In this document: piece after piece, positions 34,800 to 43,110 of the stretch
Position numbering within the stretch: the first letter of the stretch is position 1
Layout: each line of letters opens with the position of its first letter
Assembly (NCBI RefSeq): GCF_003130585.1
Contig: NZ_QFKX01000003.1
Coordinates: 124,001 to 188,000, forward strand
From: Brachybacterium endophyticum
GTDB lineage: Bacteria > Actinomycetota > Actinomycetes > Actinomycetales > Dermabacteraceae
Length of the DNA stretch: 64,000 nt
Direction: 5' to 3'
Program-made: the position numbers and the translations under genes
Notes under the pieces: model-generated
Told to the model about the DNA's origin: nothing
Database searches by the model: none
What the model saw: only the letters and a program-made list of their open reading frames with translations

Positions 34800-34924
34800 G
34801 CCGCCATCCTGCGCCTGTGTCGGCGACGGCGCCAGCGGGTGCGCTGTGAGCGGACGGCCGGTGAGCGACGGAGCCGCGGTAAACCCCTGGCCCGGACCGC
34901 GGGACCCGCGTAGATTCACGCGCC

Positions 34925-35032
34925 ATGAGCACCCGGCCCGCCTCCCGACCTGCGACGGCCGACGAGATCGACCTGCCGACCGCGCGTCTGCGACCCGCCG
35001 AGGGTCCTGAAGCTCCCGGATCCGCCGCCTGA
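34925..35032 (+). other. Small open frame of 35 codons, possible gene remnant
   Basis: An ATG at 34925 opens a frame to TGA at 35032. The peptide begins MSTRPASRPATADEIDLP. The ATADEID part weakly recalls the start of YjbR/MmcQ-type proteins, after which similarity is lost. No ribosome binding site stands out. It could be a decayed gene or chance; it lies in the 243-bp gap between the aldo/keto reductase and VOC genes. Confidence 0.25.
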
Positions 35033-35042
35033 TCGGCGTGCC

Positions 35043-35798
35043 ATGTACCTCGAGAACATCGTGGTCGATGCCCTCGACCCGCGCGCCCTCGGCTCCTTCT
35101 GGGAGGCGCTCCTCGGGACGCGGCGACTGACCGACGGGCCCGAGGGCCTGGAGACCCGCCTGCACCTGAGCCCGGCGGGCGGGGAGGACGGGCCCTTCCT
35201 GGACCTGTGCTTCCAGCCGGTGCCCGAGCCTCCGCGCGAGCCCCTGCGCCTGCATCTCGACCTGCTCGGCGGGTCGCGGCAGGAGCAGGTGGTGGCGCGG
35301 GCACGAGACCTCGGAGCCCGCCCCCTCGACATCGGCCAGGGCGCCGTGCCCTGGGTGGTCCTCGGAGACGTGGAGGGCAACCCGTTCTGCGTGATGGAGG
35401 AGCGCGAGGTCTACTCCGGGACCGGTCCCATCGCGGCGCTGCCGCTGGATTCCGCCGATCCCGCACGCGACGCCGACTTCTGGAGCCGGCTGACCGGCTG
35501 GGTCGCGACCGACGGCGTCGCCGGGGCGTCGCTGCGTCACCCCTCGGGCGTCGGCCCGCTGCTCGAGCTCTGCCAGGAACCGGCGCCGAAGCCCGGCTCT
35601 CTCGCAGACGGCGGGAAGAATCGGATGCACCTCGACGTGCGCCTCGAGGCGGGGGAGGACGCGGACGCCGTGGCCGCCGAGATCCTCGCGCGCGGCGGCC
35701 AGGGGCTCGACCCCGACTGGGGCGAGCTGCCCTGGCGCGTGTTCACCGACCCCTCCGGCAACGAGTTCTGCGTGCTGCCCGCTTCGTCAGGGGATTGA
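35043..35798 (+). CDS. Two-domain VOC-family protein
   Basis: This 251-aa protein contains two glyoxalase/VOC modules. Domain 1 (residues 1-120) has NIVVDALDPRALGSFWEALL and GDVEGNPFCVME; domain 2 (about 130-251) has LDSADPARDADFWSRLTGWV and TDPSGNEFCVLPAS. The FW-x-LLG and GNPFCV patterns belong to the DUF1801-neighbour VOC_like type common in actinobacteria. No catalytic role is assigned; such proteins may bind antibiotics or metabolites. The start codon ATG at 35043 has no strong RBS. It converges on the YccF gene. Confidence 0.82.
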   Translation: MYLENIVVDALDPRALGSFWEALLGTRRLTDGPEGLETRLHLSPAGGEDGPFLDLCFQPVPEPPREPLRLHLDLLGGSRQEQVVARARDLGARPLDIGQGAVPWVVLGDVEGNPFCVMEEREVYSGTGPIAALPLDSADPARDADFWSRLTGWVATDGVAGASLRHPSGVGPLLELCQEPAPKPGSLADGGKNRMHLDVRLEAGEDADAVAAEILARGGQGLDPDWGELPWRVFTDPSGNEFCVLPASSGD

Positions 35799-35819
35799 GC
35801 GATCCCTCTCCCGGAGACC

Positions 35820-36239
35820 TCAGCGGGCGGTCGGGAACATCTGCGCGCGGACGTCGGAGGTGGAGATGACCTCCTTGCCGAACGGGAAGCAGGTCACGGG
35901 GATCAGCTTGAGGTTCGCCCAGGCCAGCGGGATGCCGATGATCGTGACGGCCTGCGCGATCGCGGTGACGACGTGGGCCACCGCGAGCCAGAGCCCGGCG
36001 ACCAGGAACCACACCACGTTGCCGGCCGCGCTCATCGCGCCGCCGCGGTGGGTGTCGACGACCTCGCGGCCGAAGGGCCAGATCACGAAGCCCGCGATCC
36101 GGAAGGAGGCCAGGCCGAAGGGGATCGTCACCACCAGGATGCAGGCGATGATCCCGGCCAGGACGTAGCCCAGGAACAGCGACCAGCCTGCGGTGAGGAA
36201 CCAGATGATGTTCAGGATCAGGGTGAGGATCGAACGCAT
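35820..36239 (-). CDS. YccF-domain membrane protein
   Basis: This 139-aa protein is made of two YccF (DUF307) repeats. MRSILTLILNIIWFLTAGWS and NVVWFLVAGLWLAVAHV pair with TIPFGLASFRIAGFVIWPFG and GIPLAWANLKLIPVTCFPFG. Four hydrophobic segments are visible. The function of YccF proteins is unknown; they are inner-membrane proteins conserved across bacteria. The gene stands alone, between a VOC gene and the CDF transporter gene. Confidence 0.88.
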   Translation of the reverse strand: MRSILTLILNIIWFLTAGWSLFLGYVLAGIIACILVVTIPFGLASFRIAGFVIWPFGREVVDTHRGGAMSAAGNVVWFLVAGLWLAVAHVVTAIAQAVTIIGIPLAWANLKLIPVTCFPFGKEVISTSDVRAQMFPTAR

Positions 36240-36311
36240 GCCTCGATCGTAGGACCGTCCCGTCGGACCCGTCGATGGGGGTACCCCCGGGGTGACCTCC
36301 GGTCCGGGACG

Positions 36312-37382
36312 TCAGCGTTCGTCGGCCCCGTCGTACCAGTCCGGCAGAGGCCCGGGTCTCAGGCGCGTGCTGTCCCCGGGGCGGGCGAGGGTGAGCAGAG
36401 CACGCTCGACGTCCTCCTCCTGCTCGAGCAGATCCTCGACCGCCTGCACCTTCTCGCGCAGCTCGGACTCCTGGACGTCGCCGACCACGTCCACGCTCGC
36501 GACGACGAACAGCTTGTTCGCCCCGACCCACTCGGAGTGCAGGAAGGTCACGGCCTCGATGTCGGGATTCTCCTGGAGGATCCCCAGCATCCGGTTGCGC
36601 ACCAGCGGCGTGCCTCCCTCACCCGTGAGCAGAGAGGCGTTGCGGACGATCAGGATCACCGCGACCACACCCAGCAGAACGCCGACGAGGATCGAGCCGA
36701 TCGCGTCCCACACCGCGTTGCCCGTGATCTGGTGCAGGAACAGACCCAGGGCGGCGATCACGAGGCCGATCAGCGCGGCGGAGTCCTCGGCGAACACCGC
36801 GCGCAGCATCGGATCGGACGTGGTGCGCACGTAGCGCAGGGGGCTGATCCGACGCCGCTTCGCCCCGGACCGGGTCTGTCGCAGGGCCTGCACGAACGAC
36901 GTGCCCTCGAACAGGAAGGACACACCGAGCACGACGTAGCCCCAGGTGTATCCGGCCTCCTCGCTGCCGCCCTCGGTGAGCGACGAGATCCCGTGCCAGA
37001 CCGACACCCCGGCGCCCACGGCGAACAGGCCGATCGCGGCGAACATCGCCCACACGTACCCCGAGCGGCCGTAGCCCATGGGGTGGCCGGCGTCGGCCGG
37101 TTTGCGGGCCCGACGCTCGCCGATCAGCAGGAACACCTCGTTGCCGGTGTCGGCCCAGGAGTGGGCCGCCTCGGCGAGCATGGAGGCCGAGCCCGTGATC
37201 CCGGCGACGATCGTCTTGGCGATCGCCACCAGCAGGTTCGCGCAGAACGCGAGGATGACGGTGAGACCGCTGCCGGAGGACTGTTCCTTGGAGCCCGAGG
37301 ATTTCGAGGAGTCGCCGTCGGGGCCGGAACCGGTGTCGTCGGCCGAGGGGGCGGCAGCGGATCCGCTGGTCGATGTGCTCAT
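36312..37382 (-). CDS. Cation diffusion facilitator (CDF) metal exporter
   Basis: This 356-aa transporter has about six helices. The N-terminal 40 residues are Ser/Gly/Asp-rich. Metal-site motifs are [20 protein letters not shown] (HxxxD in helix 2) and [18 protein letters not shown] (EDxxA in helix 5), the pattern of the SLC30A9-like branch of CDF proteins. A C-terminal ACT-like metal-binding region follows. Likely cargo is a divalent cation such as zinc, but the specificity is not fixed by motif. It is divergent from the His-rich methyltransferase gene across a 240-bp G-rich spacer. Confidence 0.85.
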   Translation of the reverse strand: MSTSTSGSAAAPSADDTGSGPDGDSSKSSGSKEQSSGSGLTVILAFCANLLVAIAKTIVAGITGSASMLAEAAHSWADTGNEVFLLIGERRARKPADAGHPMGYGRSGYVWAMFAAIGLFAVGAGVSVWHGISSLTEGGSEEAGYTWGYVVLGVSFLFEGTSFVQALRQTRSGAKRRRISPLRYVRTTSDPMLRAVFAEDSAALIGLVIAALGLFLHQITGNAVWDAIGSILVGVLLGVVAVILIVRNASLLTGEGGTPLVRNRMLGILQENPDIEAVTFLHSEWVGANKLFVVASVDVVGDVQESELREKVQAVEDLLEQEEDVERALLTLARPGDSTRLRPGPLPDWYDGADER

Positions 37383-37430
37383 CGAGGGTCCTGTCCTTCG
37401 CGGTCGGGGCGGGGCGGGCGGGGTGTGGTC

Positions 37431-37458
37431 GGGGCGTGGGGCGTGGGGCGTGGGGCGT
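37431..37458. repeat. Tandem heptamer GGGGCGT x4
   Basis: Four direct copies of GGGGCGT lie in the divergent region between the CDF transporter and methyltransferase genes. The strand is extremely G-rich. It looks like a simple repeat subject to slippage. Confidence 0.7.
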
Positions 37459-37622
37459 GGGGGCGTTGGGAGCGTCCCGACCGTGCGCCCCATTGTGCTC
37501 CCTGACCCGGTGGAGCGTGTGCCGGCGGGGCAGGGCTTCTCGGCGCGGCCGGCCGGCCGGCGGGTGAGTCGCATCCCGAGATCCGCGCTCGAGGGGATTG
37601 CGGCGCGCGTAGCGTCACGCCC

Positions 37623-38522
37623 ATGAGCGAGTCCCACGGCGAGCAGGCCCCTGCGCATCAGCACGTGCATCCTGGCCACGATCACGCTGGCCACGATCAC
37701 GCTGGCCACGATCACGCTGGCCACTATCACGCCTACACCCACGGCTACGAGGACGCGGTGCTCTCCTCGCACCGCAACCGCACCGCCCAGAACTCCGCGG
37801 CCCATCTGCTGCCGCACCTGCGCGAGGGCATGCGGCTGCTGGACGTGGGCAGCGGCGCCGGCACCATCACCGCGGACCTCGCCCGGATCGTCGGCCCGCA
37901 GAACGTGACCGCTCTCGAGGTCTCCGAGGAATCCGCCGCGATCACCCGCGCCGAGCTCGAACGCCAGGGCCTCGAAGGAGTCGACGTGCGCGCGGCCGAC
38001 GCCCACGCGATCCCCTTCGCCGACGGGTCCTTCGACGTCGTCCACACCCATCAGGTGCTCCACCACGTCGCCGACCCCGTGCAGGTGCTGCGCGAGATGC
38101 GCCGGGTGACCGCCCCCGGCGGCATCGTCTCTGCCCGCGAGGCCGACTACGGGGCCTTCCGCTGGTGGCCCGAGCTGCCCGGTCTGGCGCGCTGGCGGGA
38201 GCTGTTCATCGAGGCGATGGAGGCGAACGGCGGGACCCCGGACGCCGGCCGGCGTCTGCTGGGCTGGGCGCTCGAGGCAGGTCTGGAAGGCGCTGAGCCC
38301 GGCTCGAGCACCTGGTGCTACGCGACCCCGGCCGACCGTGCCTTCTGGGCCGGCTCCTCCTCGCAGCGGATCACCGCGGGAGCCGTCGCCCAGCAGCTCG
38401 TGCGCGAGGGTCGCGCCTCCCAGGACCAGCTCGACGAGATCGGCGCGGACTGGCGGCGTTGGGCCGAGGACCCGGCCGGCTGGTTCGTGCTGCTGCACGG
38501 GGAGATCATCGCGCGGGTGTGA
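37623..38522 (+). CDS. Class I SAM-dependent methyltransferase with His-rich N-terminus
   Basis: This 299-aa methyltransferase has [20 protein letters not shown] (SAM motif I), [28 protein letters not shown] and [20 protein letters not shown], the UbiE/Coq5-like layout. The first 40 residues are rich in His and contain repeats of GHDHA encoded by a 15-bp DNA tandem repeat (37674-37733). The His run could bind metal, which fits the divergent CDF metal exporter, but this is inference. The methyl acceptor is unknown. The 3' end faces convergent repeat elements. Confidence 0.85.
   Translation: MSESHGEQAPAHQHVHPGHDHAGHDHAGHDHAGHYHAYTHGYEDAVLSSHRNRTAQNSAAHLLPHLREGMRLLDVGSGAGTITADLARIVGPQNVTALEVSEESAAITRAELERQGLEGVDVRAADAHAIPFADGSFDVVHTHQVLHHVADPVQVLREMRRVTAPGGIVSAREADYGAFRWWPELPGLARWRELFIEAMEANGGTPDAGRRLLGWALEAGLEGAEPGSSTWCYATPADRAFWAGSSSQRITAGAVAQQLVREGRASQDQLDEIGADWRRWAEDPAGWFVLLHGEIIARV
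37674..37733 (+). repeat. 15-bp in-frame tandem repeat, 4 units
   Basis: Three identical units GGCCACGATCACGCT are followed by one variant unit (GGCCACTATCACGCC). Each encodes Gly-His-(Asp/Tyr)-His-Ala. The repeat length is a multiple of three, so unit gain or loss would change His content without a frameshift. Confidence 0.85.
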
Positions 38523-38621
38523 GGGGTGTCGGGCTGGGGCCTGTGGGGCAGGTGGGGACTGTGGGGCTGTGAGGCCGGTGGGTCGGCGGGGCTGGTGGTG
38601 TGCGGGACGGTGAGAAGTCCG

Positions 38622-38724
38622 CCGATGGCTCCGAGTGAGGTCTCGGAGGGACGGGCAGTCGGCCGATGGCTCCGGGTGAGGGCTCAACGCCTATGGAGGG
38701 TTGAGACCTCAGGGGGAGCCATCG
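38622..38724. repeat. Inverted-repeat element copy 2 with a lone left arm before it
   Basis: A solitary left-arm sequence (38622-38645) precedes a full element with arms at 38663-38687 and 38699-38724. The arms hold GATGGCTCC and GGGGGAGCCATC, and the loop is GCCTATGGA. The arm sequence is shared with the element at 13721-13787 and with copy 3. Confidence 0.7.
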
Positions 38725-38809
38725 AAGGCCACGCACCGCGTCCGGCTCCGGCGTTCGGACCTGTTCAGGTCGGCACGACCATGCGAACTTTCGTGCTGCG
38801 GCTGTCGGC

Positions 38810-38869
38810 CGATGGCTCCTGATGAGGGTTCAACTCCTATGGAGGGTTGAGACCTCAGGGGGAGCCATT
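38810..38869. repeat. Inverted-repeat element copy 3
   Basis: Arms 38810-38833 and 38845-38869 share the same core as copy 2, with loop TCCTATGGA. The right arms of copies 2 and 3 are nearly identical (GGTTGAGACCTC then AGGGGGAGCCAT). It lies about 117 bp before the end of the convergent kinase gene. Confidence 0.7.
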
Positions 38870-38986
38870 GAAGAGCGACTTACCTCGTCCGGCCGACCCG
38901 AGGGTCCACCCGGTCGTCCCAGACGGCCATCCCAGCCGCCCATCCCAGCCGCCCACCCCAGCAGGCCACGGCAGACCGCCACCCGC

Positions 38987-39775
38987 TCAGCCCCCGAGCT
39001 CCCGCGCGCGCCGGGTGATGTCGCCGGCGACGCCGATCGCCTCGGCCGCGTAGCCGCCGCCGAACAGCACCACGTGGGCGAGGAGGGCGAAGAACAGGTG
39101 CGCGGGGAGGTCCTCGCGCCATCCGGAGGGCATCGGATGGGCGTGCTCGTAGCCGGCCAGGATCTCGTCGAGGTGGGGTGCTCCGAACAGGGTCAGCAGC
39201 GCGAGGTCCTCGAGGCGATGGCCGCCGTGGGCGGAGGGGTCGATGAGCGTGCCGCCCTGGTCGGTCCACATCAGGTTCCCCGACCACAGGTCCCCGTGCA
39301 CGCGGGAGGCCTGCTCCCGGCCCTGGCCGCTGATCCCGTCGAAGGCGCCGCCCGCGATCGCGTCGATCGCCCGGCCCACGGCCTCGGACCCGTCGGAGCC
39401 GAGGCGTCGCGCGGCGTGGTCTGCCAGGGGACGCAGCCGGTCCTCGGCCCAGAAGGTCGCGAAGTCCTCGTGGACGGTGGTCGGCACCTCGAAGGGGTCC
39501 TCGAGCGGACCGAACCAGCTGGTGTCCGAGGGGGACGCGCCGAAGCCCTCGGCGCCGGCGTCGTGCAGGCGGGCCATGCGCTCGCCGAAGGTGCGGGCGT
39601 CGGCAGCGCTCGGCCGGGCGGGCTCGAGACGCTCGAGACGCAGGAAGTCCTCACCGACCTCGAGCACCTCGACGACGGGCACGGCGCGGGGCTCGGCGAG
39701 CCAGGTGAGCCCGGCGGCCTCCGTGGCGAAGAAGCCCTGCGGGGCGCCGGGACGCTGCTTGAGGTGATCAGCCAT
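38987..39775 (-). CDS. Fructosamine kinase-family protein
   Basis: This 262-aa protein-kinase-like enzyme has the catalytic loop ASRVHGDLWSGNLMWTDQGG and the metal-binding Asp in TLIDPSAHGGHRLEDLALL, both typical of the fructosamine/ketosamine kinase family (PF03881). An N-terminal Lys-rich segment (MADHLKQRPG) is followed by the nucleotide lobe (AAGLTWLAEPRAVPVVEVLE). These kinases phosphorylate ketosamines for deglycation of proteins. ATG 39775 is the family-like start. It is convergent with the methyltransferase gene. Confidence 0.85.
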   Translation of the reverse strand: MADHLKQRPGAPQGFFATEAAGLTWLAEPRAVPVVEVLEVGEDFLRLERLEPARPSAADARTFGERMARLHDAGAEGFGASPSDTSWFGPLEDPFEVPTTVHEDFATFWAEDRLRPLADHAARRLGSDGSEAVGRAIDAIAGGAFDGISGQGREQASRVHGDLWSGNLMWTDQGGTLIDPSAHGGHRLEDLALLTLFGAPHLDEILAGYEHAHPMPSGWREDLPAHLFFALLAHVVLFGGGYAAEAIGVAGDITRRARELGG

Positions 39776-39813
39776 GCGCCCACGGTAGGTCCCGTGGTCG
39801 GCCGACGCAGGAC

Positions 39814-40311
39814 TCATGCCCGGTCGGTGTGCATCCCGACGTTGATGACCGTGCCCTCGGAGTCCCGGTAGAAGAAGCGGGTGACACCCCACGGCTCGTC
39901 GGTCAGCGGGTGGACGACCTCGAGGCCCGATTCCTCGACCCTGCGGAGTGCCTCGTGGACGTCGTCGACGAAGACGGACACGGCCGGGTTCACGGGGGCC
40001 GTGGCGTCGGTCGTCATCAGGCTCAGCTGGGGACCGCGCTCGTCACCCAGAGTCGTGATCCACCCGTGCTCCATGAGCACCTCGAGACTGCCACCGAGGA
40101 GCACGCGACGAGCGAGGACGGATCGCGCGCGGGCGAGGACTTCCTGGAGACGGGCCGCATCACGCTGGACGCGGACACCCAGCAGAAGTCGCCACCCGAG
40201 TGACTGCCGGGTGCGCGGGGGCCAGATCCGGGGGTCTGCACCCCCGGCCCTGCTCGGGCCTGCCCGACGGTTTCGTCCCAGCCGGTGACAGCGCACTTGC
40301 GGCGTGCACAT
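39814..40311 (-). CDS. VOC-family protein with unclear N-terminus
   Basis: The C-terminal part is a good VOC domain: MEHGWITTLGDERGPQLSLM, APVNPAVSVFVDDVHEALRR and RDSEGTVINVGMHTDRA. The first half reads RLLLGVRVQRDAARLQEVLA, which fits only loosely with a normal first strand and FY-helix. No good ATG or GTG stands in the right place. The ATG at 40311 would leave only 10 bp to the divergent gene and cross a hairpin; GTG at 40104 would remove the first strands. A start-codon loss or a nearby frameshift is possible. The recognisable domain runs from about 40180 to 39814. Confidence 0.5.
   Translation of the reverse strand: MCTPQVRCHRLGRNRRAGPSRAGGADPRIWPPRTRQSLGWRLLLGVRVQRDAARLQEVLARARSVLARRVLLGGSLEVLMEHGWITTLGDERGPQLSLMTTDATAPVNPAVSVFVDDVHEALRRVEESGLEVVHPLTDEPWGVTRFFYRDSEGTVINVGMHTDRA
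40228..40247. terminator. Perfect hairpin upstream of second CPBP gene
   Basis: CCGGGGGT and ACCCCCGG enclose a CTGC loop, giving a perfect 8-bp stem. It lies between the VOC gene body and the CPBP gene start, so it could be a terminator or an upstream regulatory structure. Confidence 0.4.
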
Positions 40312-40321
40312 GATCAGCGCC

Positions 40322-41323
40322 ATGAGCACACAGATCCCGGACCCCACCCACCATCTCACCCCCGTCGACCGCACCCCCGTCGACGGCGCCCCCGACGACC
40401 GCACCCCGGTCGACCGCAGCGACCGCCGTCGCTGGCTGCAGCTGCTCCTCGGCATCATCCTGTTCTTCGTGGCCGAGTTCGCCCTCGTCATCCCCATGAT
40501 CCTGTGGTCCGCGCTGGCCCAGGTCGACGTCGTCGCCGGCCCGGCGCCGTCCTGGACGATGCTGGCCGGCGGGTGCTTCGGCGCTCTCGTCGCCCTCGGC
40601 GGCTTCCGGCTGATCGTCGGCCCGATCGGCCGCAGTCCCGGCCTCGCGCTGCGCGGCCGCGGGAAGCTCGCCGAACTCGCGACCGGCCTCGTGATCGGCA
40701 CGCTGCTGATCTCGATCAGCGTGGGCCTGATCGCCCTGCTGGGCGGGTACCAGGTCAGCGGGTTCTCCCCCTCCCCGCAGCTGCTGGTCCCGCTCGCCCT
40801 GGGGGTCGGCGCGGGCTTCGTCGAGGAGATCCTGTTCCGCGGCATCCTGGTGCGGATTTTCGACGCGTGGCTGGGCAGCTGGGCCGCCCTCGCGCTGACC
40901 TCCGTGCTGTTCGGCTTGATGCACCTGACCAACCAGGGCGCGAGCCTCACCTCCGCGCTGGGTCTCGTGATCGAGGCCGGGGTCCTGCTGGGCGCCGCAT
41001 ACCTGCTGACGCGCCGGCTGTGGCTCGCGATCGGCATCCACATCGCCTGGAACACCGTGCAGGCCGGTGTGTATTCCTCGGACGTCTCCGGCACCGGGGC
41101 CCAGCACGGTCTGCTCGCCGCGCAGCAGGACGGTCCTGCCTGGCTGACCGGTGGGTCGATGGGCGTCGAGGGATCTCTCGTCACCGTGCTCGTCGGCCTC
41201 GTCGCGGGCGTGATCATGCTGGTCCTCGCCGTGCGGCGCGGGCATATGCTGCCGCGCGTGGCTGCCGAGGGGCGTGCCGCCGGGCGAGCGGGCCGACGTC
41301 ACCCGGAGCGGGTGGGGGCCTGA
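40322..41323 (+). CDS. CPBP-family intramembrane protease, second copy
   Basis: This 333-aa protein has about eight helices and the motifs GFVEEILFRGILVRIF (EExxxR), TSVLFGLMHLTNQG (FxxxH) and GIHIAWNTVQAG (HxxxN). This is the full CPBP/Rce1 active-site set. The N-terminal 40 residues carry a short TPVD repeat before the first helix. ATG 40322 (MSTQIPD) is taken over one six codons earlier. The role is unknown; it is not linked to the first CPBP gene. A strong inverted repeat ends the convergent unit at 41401-41431. Confidence 0.85.
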   Translation: MSTQIPDPTHHLTPVDRTPVDGAPDDRTPVDRSDRRRWLQLLLGIILFFVAEFALVIPMILWSALAQVDVVAGPAPSWTMLAGGCFGALVALGGFRLIVGPIGRSPGLALRGRGKLAELATGLVIGTLLISISVGLIALLGGYQVSGFSPSPQLLVPLALGVGAGFVEEILFRGILVRIFDAWLGSWAALALTSVLFGLMHLTNQGASLTSALGLVIEAGVLLGAAYLLTRRLWLAIGIHIAWNTVQAGVYSSDVSGTGAQHGLLAAQQDGPAWLTGGSMGVEGSLVTVLVGLVAGVIMLVLAVRRGHMLPRVAAEGRAAGRAGRRHPERVGA

Positions 41324-41400
41324 GCCTCACGCCGACGAACCTCGCCCCGACCCAGCCTCGCCGCCTCAGCCGCGCCGCCCGCGCCGCCTCAGCCGCGAGT

Positions 41401-41431
41401 GCCGGCCTCCGCCTCAGCCGCGGAGGCCGGC
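41401..41431. terminator. Bidirectional terminator between convergent CPBP and APC genes
   Basis: Perfect 12-bp arms (GCCGGCCTCCGC, GCGGAGGCCGGC) enclose a 7-base loop. The element spans the last codons and stop of the permease gene and lies 77 bp after the CPBP stop. The high stem stability and position support a terminator. Confidence 0.6.
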
Positions 41432-42934
41432 CTCTGCCTCGGCCCGCTCCGCCGCCACCGTCTCACGGCGCAGCCGACGTCCGGCGACGAAGCCGATCAG
41501 CGCGATCGCCACGATGAACACGATCGTGCCCAGGGTGAGCGCCTCGAAGGCCGCGTAGGGCACGCCCATCGCGCTCGAGAAGTCGTAGGGCACGCCCAGC
41601 AGCGACTCGAGGGTGCCGGGGAACACAGAGACCCATGAGCCGAGAGCCACGAACGCCGTGGTGACCGCGCCCAGGGCGACGAACACGGCGTTCGGCCCGG
41701 GCACTCGGAAGGGGCGGGGCACCTCGGGGTGGCGCAGGCGCAGACGCACCGCGGCGGGGATCACGAGCAGATAGCTGAACAGGTACGTGGTGATCGCGAC
41801 CGAGAGCACCACGTCGAACAGGGCGGCGCTCGAACCGGTCAGCTGCATCGCGGCGATCATGAACACCGTGGAGACGGTCCCCGACAGCAGGTTCACCCGG
41901 ATCGGAGTGCCGAGGCTCTTGTGGAACTTCCCGAAGAAGCCGCCGAAGAAGGAGCCGTCGGCCGCGGCGATCGCCTGCATGCGGTCGGACATGATCATCC
42001 AGGCCGCACCCTGGCCGATGTTGGCGAGCAGGAACAGCACCACGGCTGCGGTGAGCACCACCGGGGCCGCGGGGCCGTAGACCGAGAACACGGTCGCCAC
42101 GGCCGTCAGCAGCCCGGAGACGCCGTCGATGTCGGAGTGGGGGATGACCAGCAGGATCGTGAACACCGGGATCAGGTAGAGCACCCCGGCCATCGCCGAG
42201 GAGCGCAGCACGGAGAACGCCACGTCCTTCTCGGCGTTCTTCATCTCGCCGGAGGCGCTCGACCCGGACTCGAAGCCCAGGAACGCGAACAGCAGCAGCG
42301 GCGTGAGCGTGATGAACCCGGTGACCGAGGGGGAGAAGTCGCCGATCGCGAGGTCCTGCACGCCGCGCTCGAACGCGTAGATGGCGGCGGTGAGGATGAA
42401 AATCCCCAGGAACACGATCTTGCAGACCGCACCCATGGTCGGGATCCACTTCGCGCGGCGCAGCGAGAGGATCGCCGCGAGCACCGTGATCCAGATGAAC
42501 GCGGTCTTGAAGGCGTAGTCGGCGAGCGACCCCTCGGCGAAGTGGACGAGGTGGCCGCGGGCGGCCTCGGCGCACAGGAACGCCATCGACCCGCCCACCC
42601 AGACGGGCTGGGTGATCCAGGTGAAGGCCGAGGCGACGGCGGCCGCGGGACGCCCGAAGGCACGACGCACCCACAGGTACACCCCGCCCTCGCCGACGAA
42701 GGCGGAGCCCGTCTCGGCGAAGATCAGGGCGTAGGGGACCAGGAAGACGATGATCAGGAAGACCAGCCAGGTGAAGGTCTCGGGGCCCTGCGAGGACACC
42801 GACCCCAGCATCTCCAGGCCGACGACGGCCGAGACGACGATGAAGACGATGTCGAAGCGGCCGAGCGTCCGATGCAGCACCTCGTTCTGCTTCTGCGCGA
42901 AGCGTGTGCTGCCGTCGGGGCCGATCTCAGTCAT
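41414..42934 (-). CDS. APC-family amino acid permease
   Basis: This 506-aa protein has about 12 helices. The first helix carries FDIVFIVVSAVVGLEMLGSV, and FAFLGFESGSSASGEMKNAE is the typical APC helix 6 region (GFE and the following E/K-rich loop). The N-terminus is short and soluble. It likely imports an amino acid or amine by proton symport; the specificity is unknown. It has no adjacent enzyme gene that would identify the cargo. It ends within a terminator hairpin facing the CPBP gene. Confidence 0.85.
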   Translation of the reverse strand: MTEIGPDGSTRFAQKQNEVLHRTLGRFDIVFIVVSAVVGLEMLGSVSSQGPETFTWLVFLIIVFLVPYALIFAETGSAFVGEGGVYLWVRRAFGRPAAAVASAFTWITQPVWVGGSMAFLCAEAARGHLVHFAEGSLADYAFKTAFIWITVLAAILSLRRAKWIPTMGAVCKIVFLGIFILTAAIYAFERGVQDLAIGDFSPSVTGFITLTPLLLFAFLGFESGSSASGEMKNAEKDVAFSVLRSSAMAGVLYLIPVFTILLVIPHSDIDGVSGLLTAVATVFSVYGPAAPVVLTAAVVLFLLANIGQGAAWMIMSDRMQAIAAADGSFFGGFFGKFHKSLGTPIRVNLLSGTVSTVFMIAAMQLTGSSAALFDVVLSVAITTYLFSYLLVIPAAVRLRLRHPEVPRPFRVPGPNAVFVALGAVTTAFVALGSWVSVFPGTLESLLGVPYDFSSAMGVPYAAFEALTLGTIVFIVAIALIGFVAGRRLRRETVAAERAEAEAGLRG

Positions 42935-43110
42935 GCCAGGTGCTCATCTCGATGATCGCGGGTGCGGGGGCGCCGCGCATCGGGGGCCGTCGGCCGGGTG
43001 CGGGTCGCGTCCGGGACGACGAGGCGACGGCGCGGCGACCCGGCGAGCATAGTCCGTGCTCGGGCCCCGGTGCCTCCTTGCCCGCGCACGCTCACATTCG
43101 CGGTGCGCCG

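Larger units (their letters stand above)
38523..38986. other. 464-bp convergent intergenic region with repeat elements
   Basis: No gene is supported here. It holds a G-rich stretch (38523-38600), a lone left arm (38622-38645) and two full inverted-repeat elements (38663-38724 and 38810-38869). It separates the methyltransferase gene from the convergent kinase gene. Confidence 0.7.

Noticed and set aside
37623..37740. The 15-bp repeats considered as a CRISPR-like array
   Set aside because: There are no spacers; it is a simple in-frame tandem repeat.
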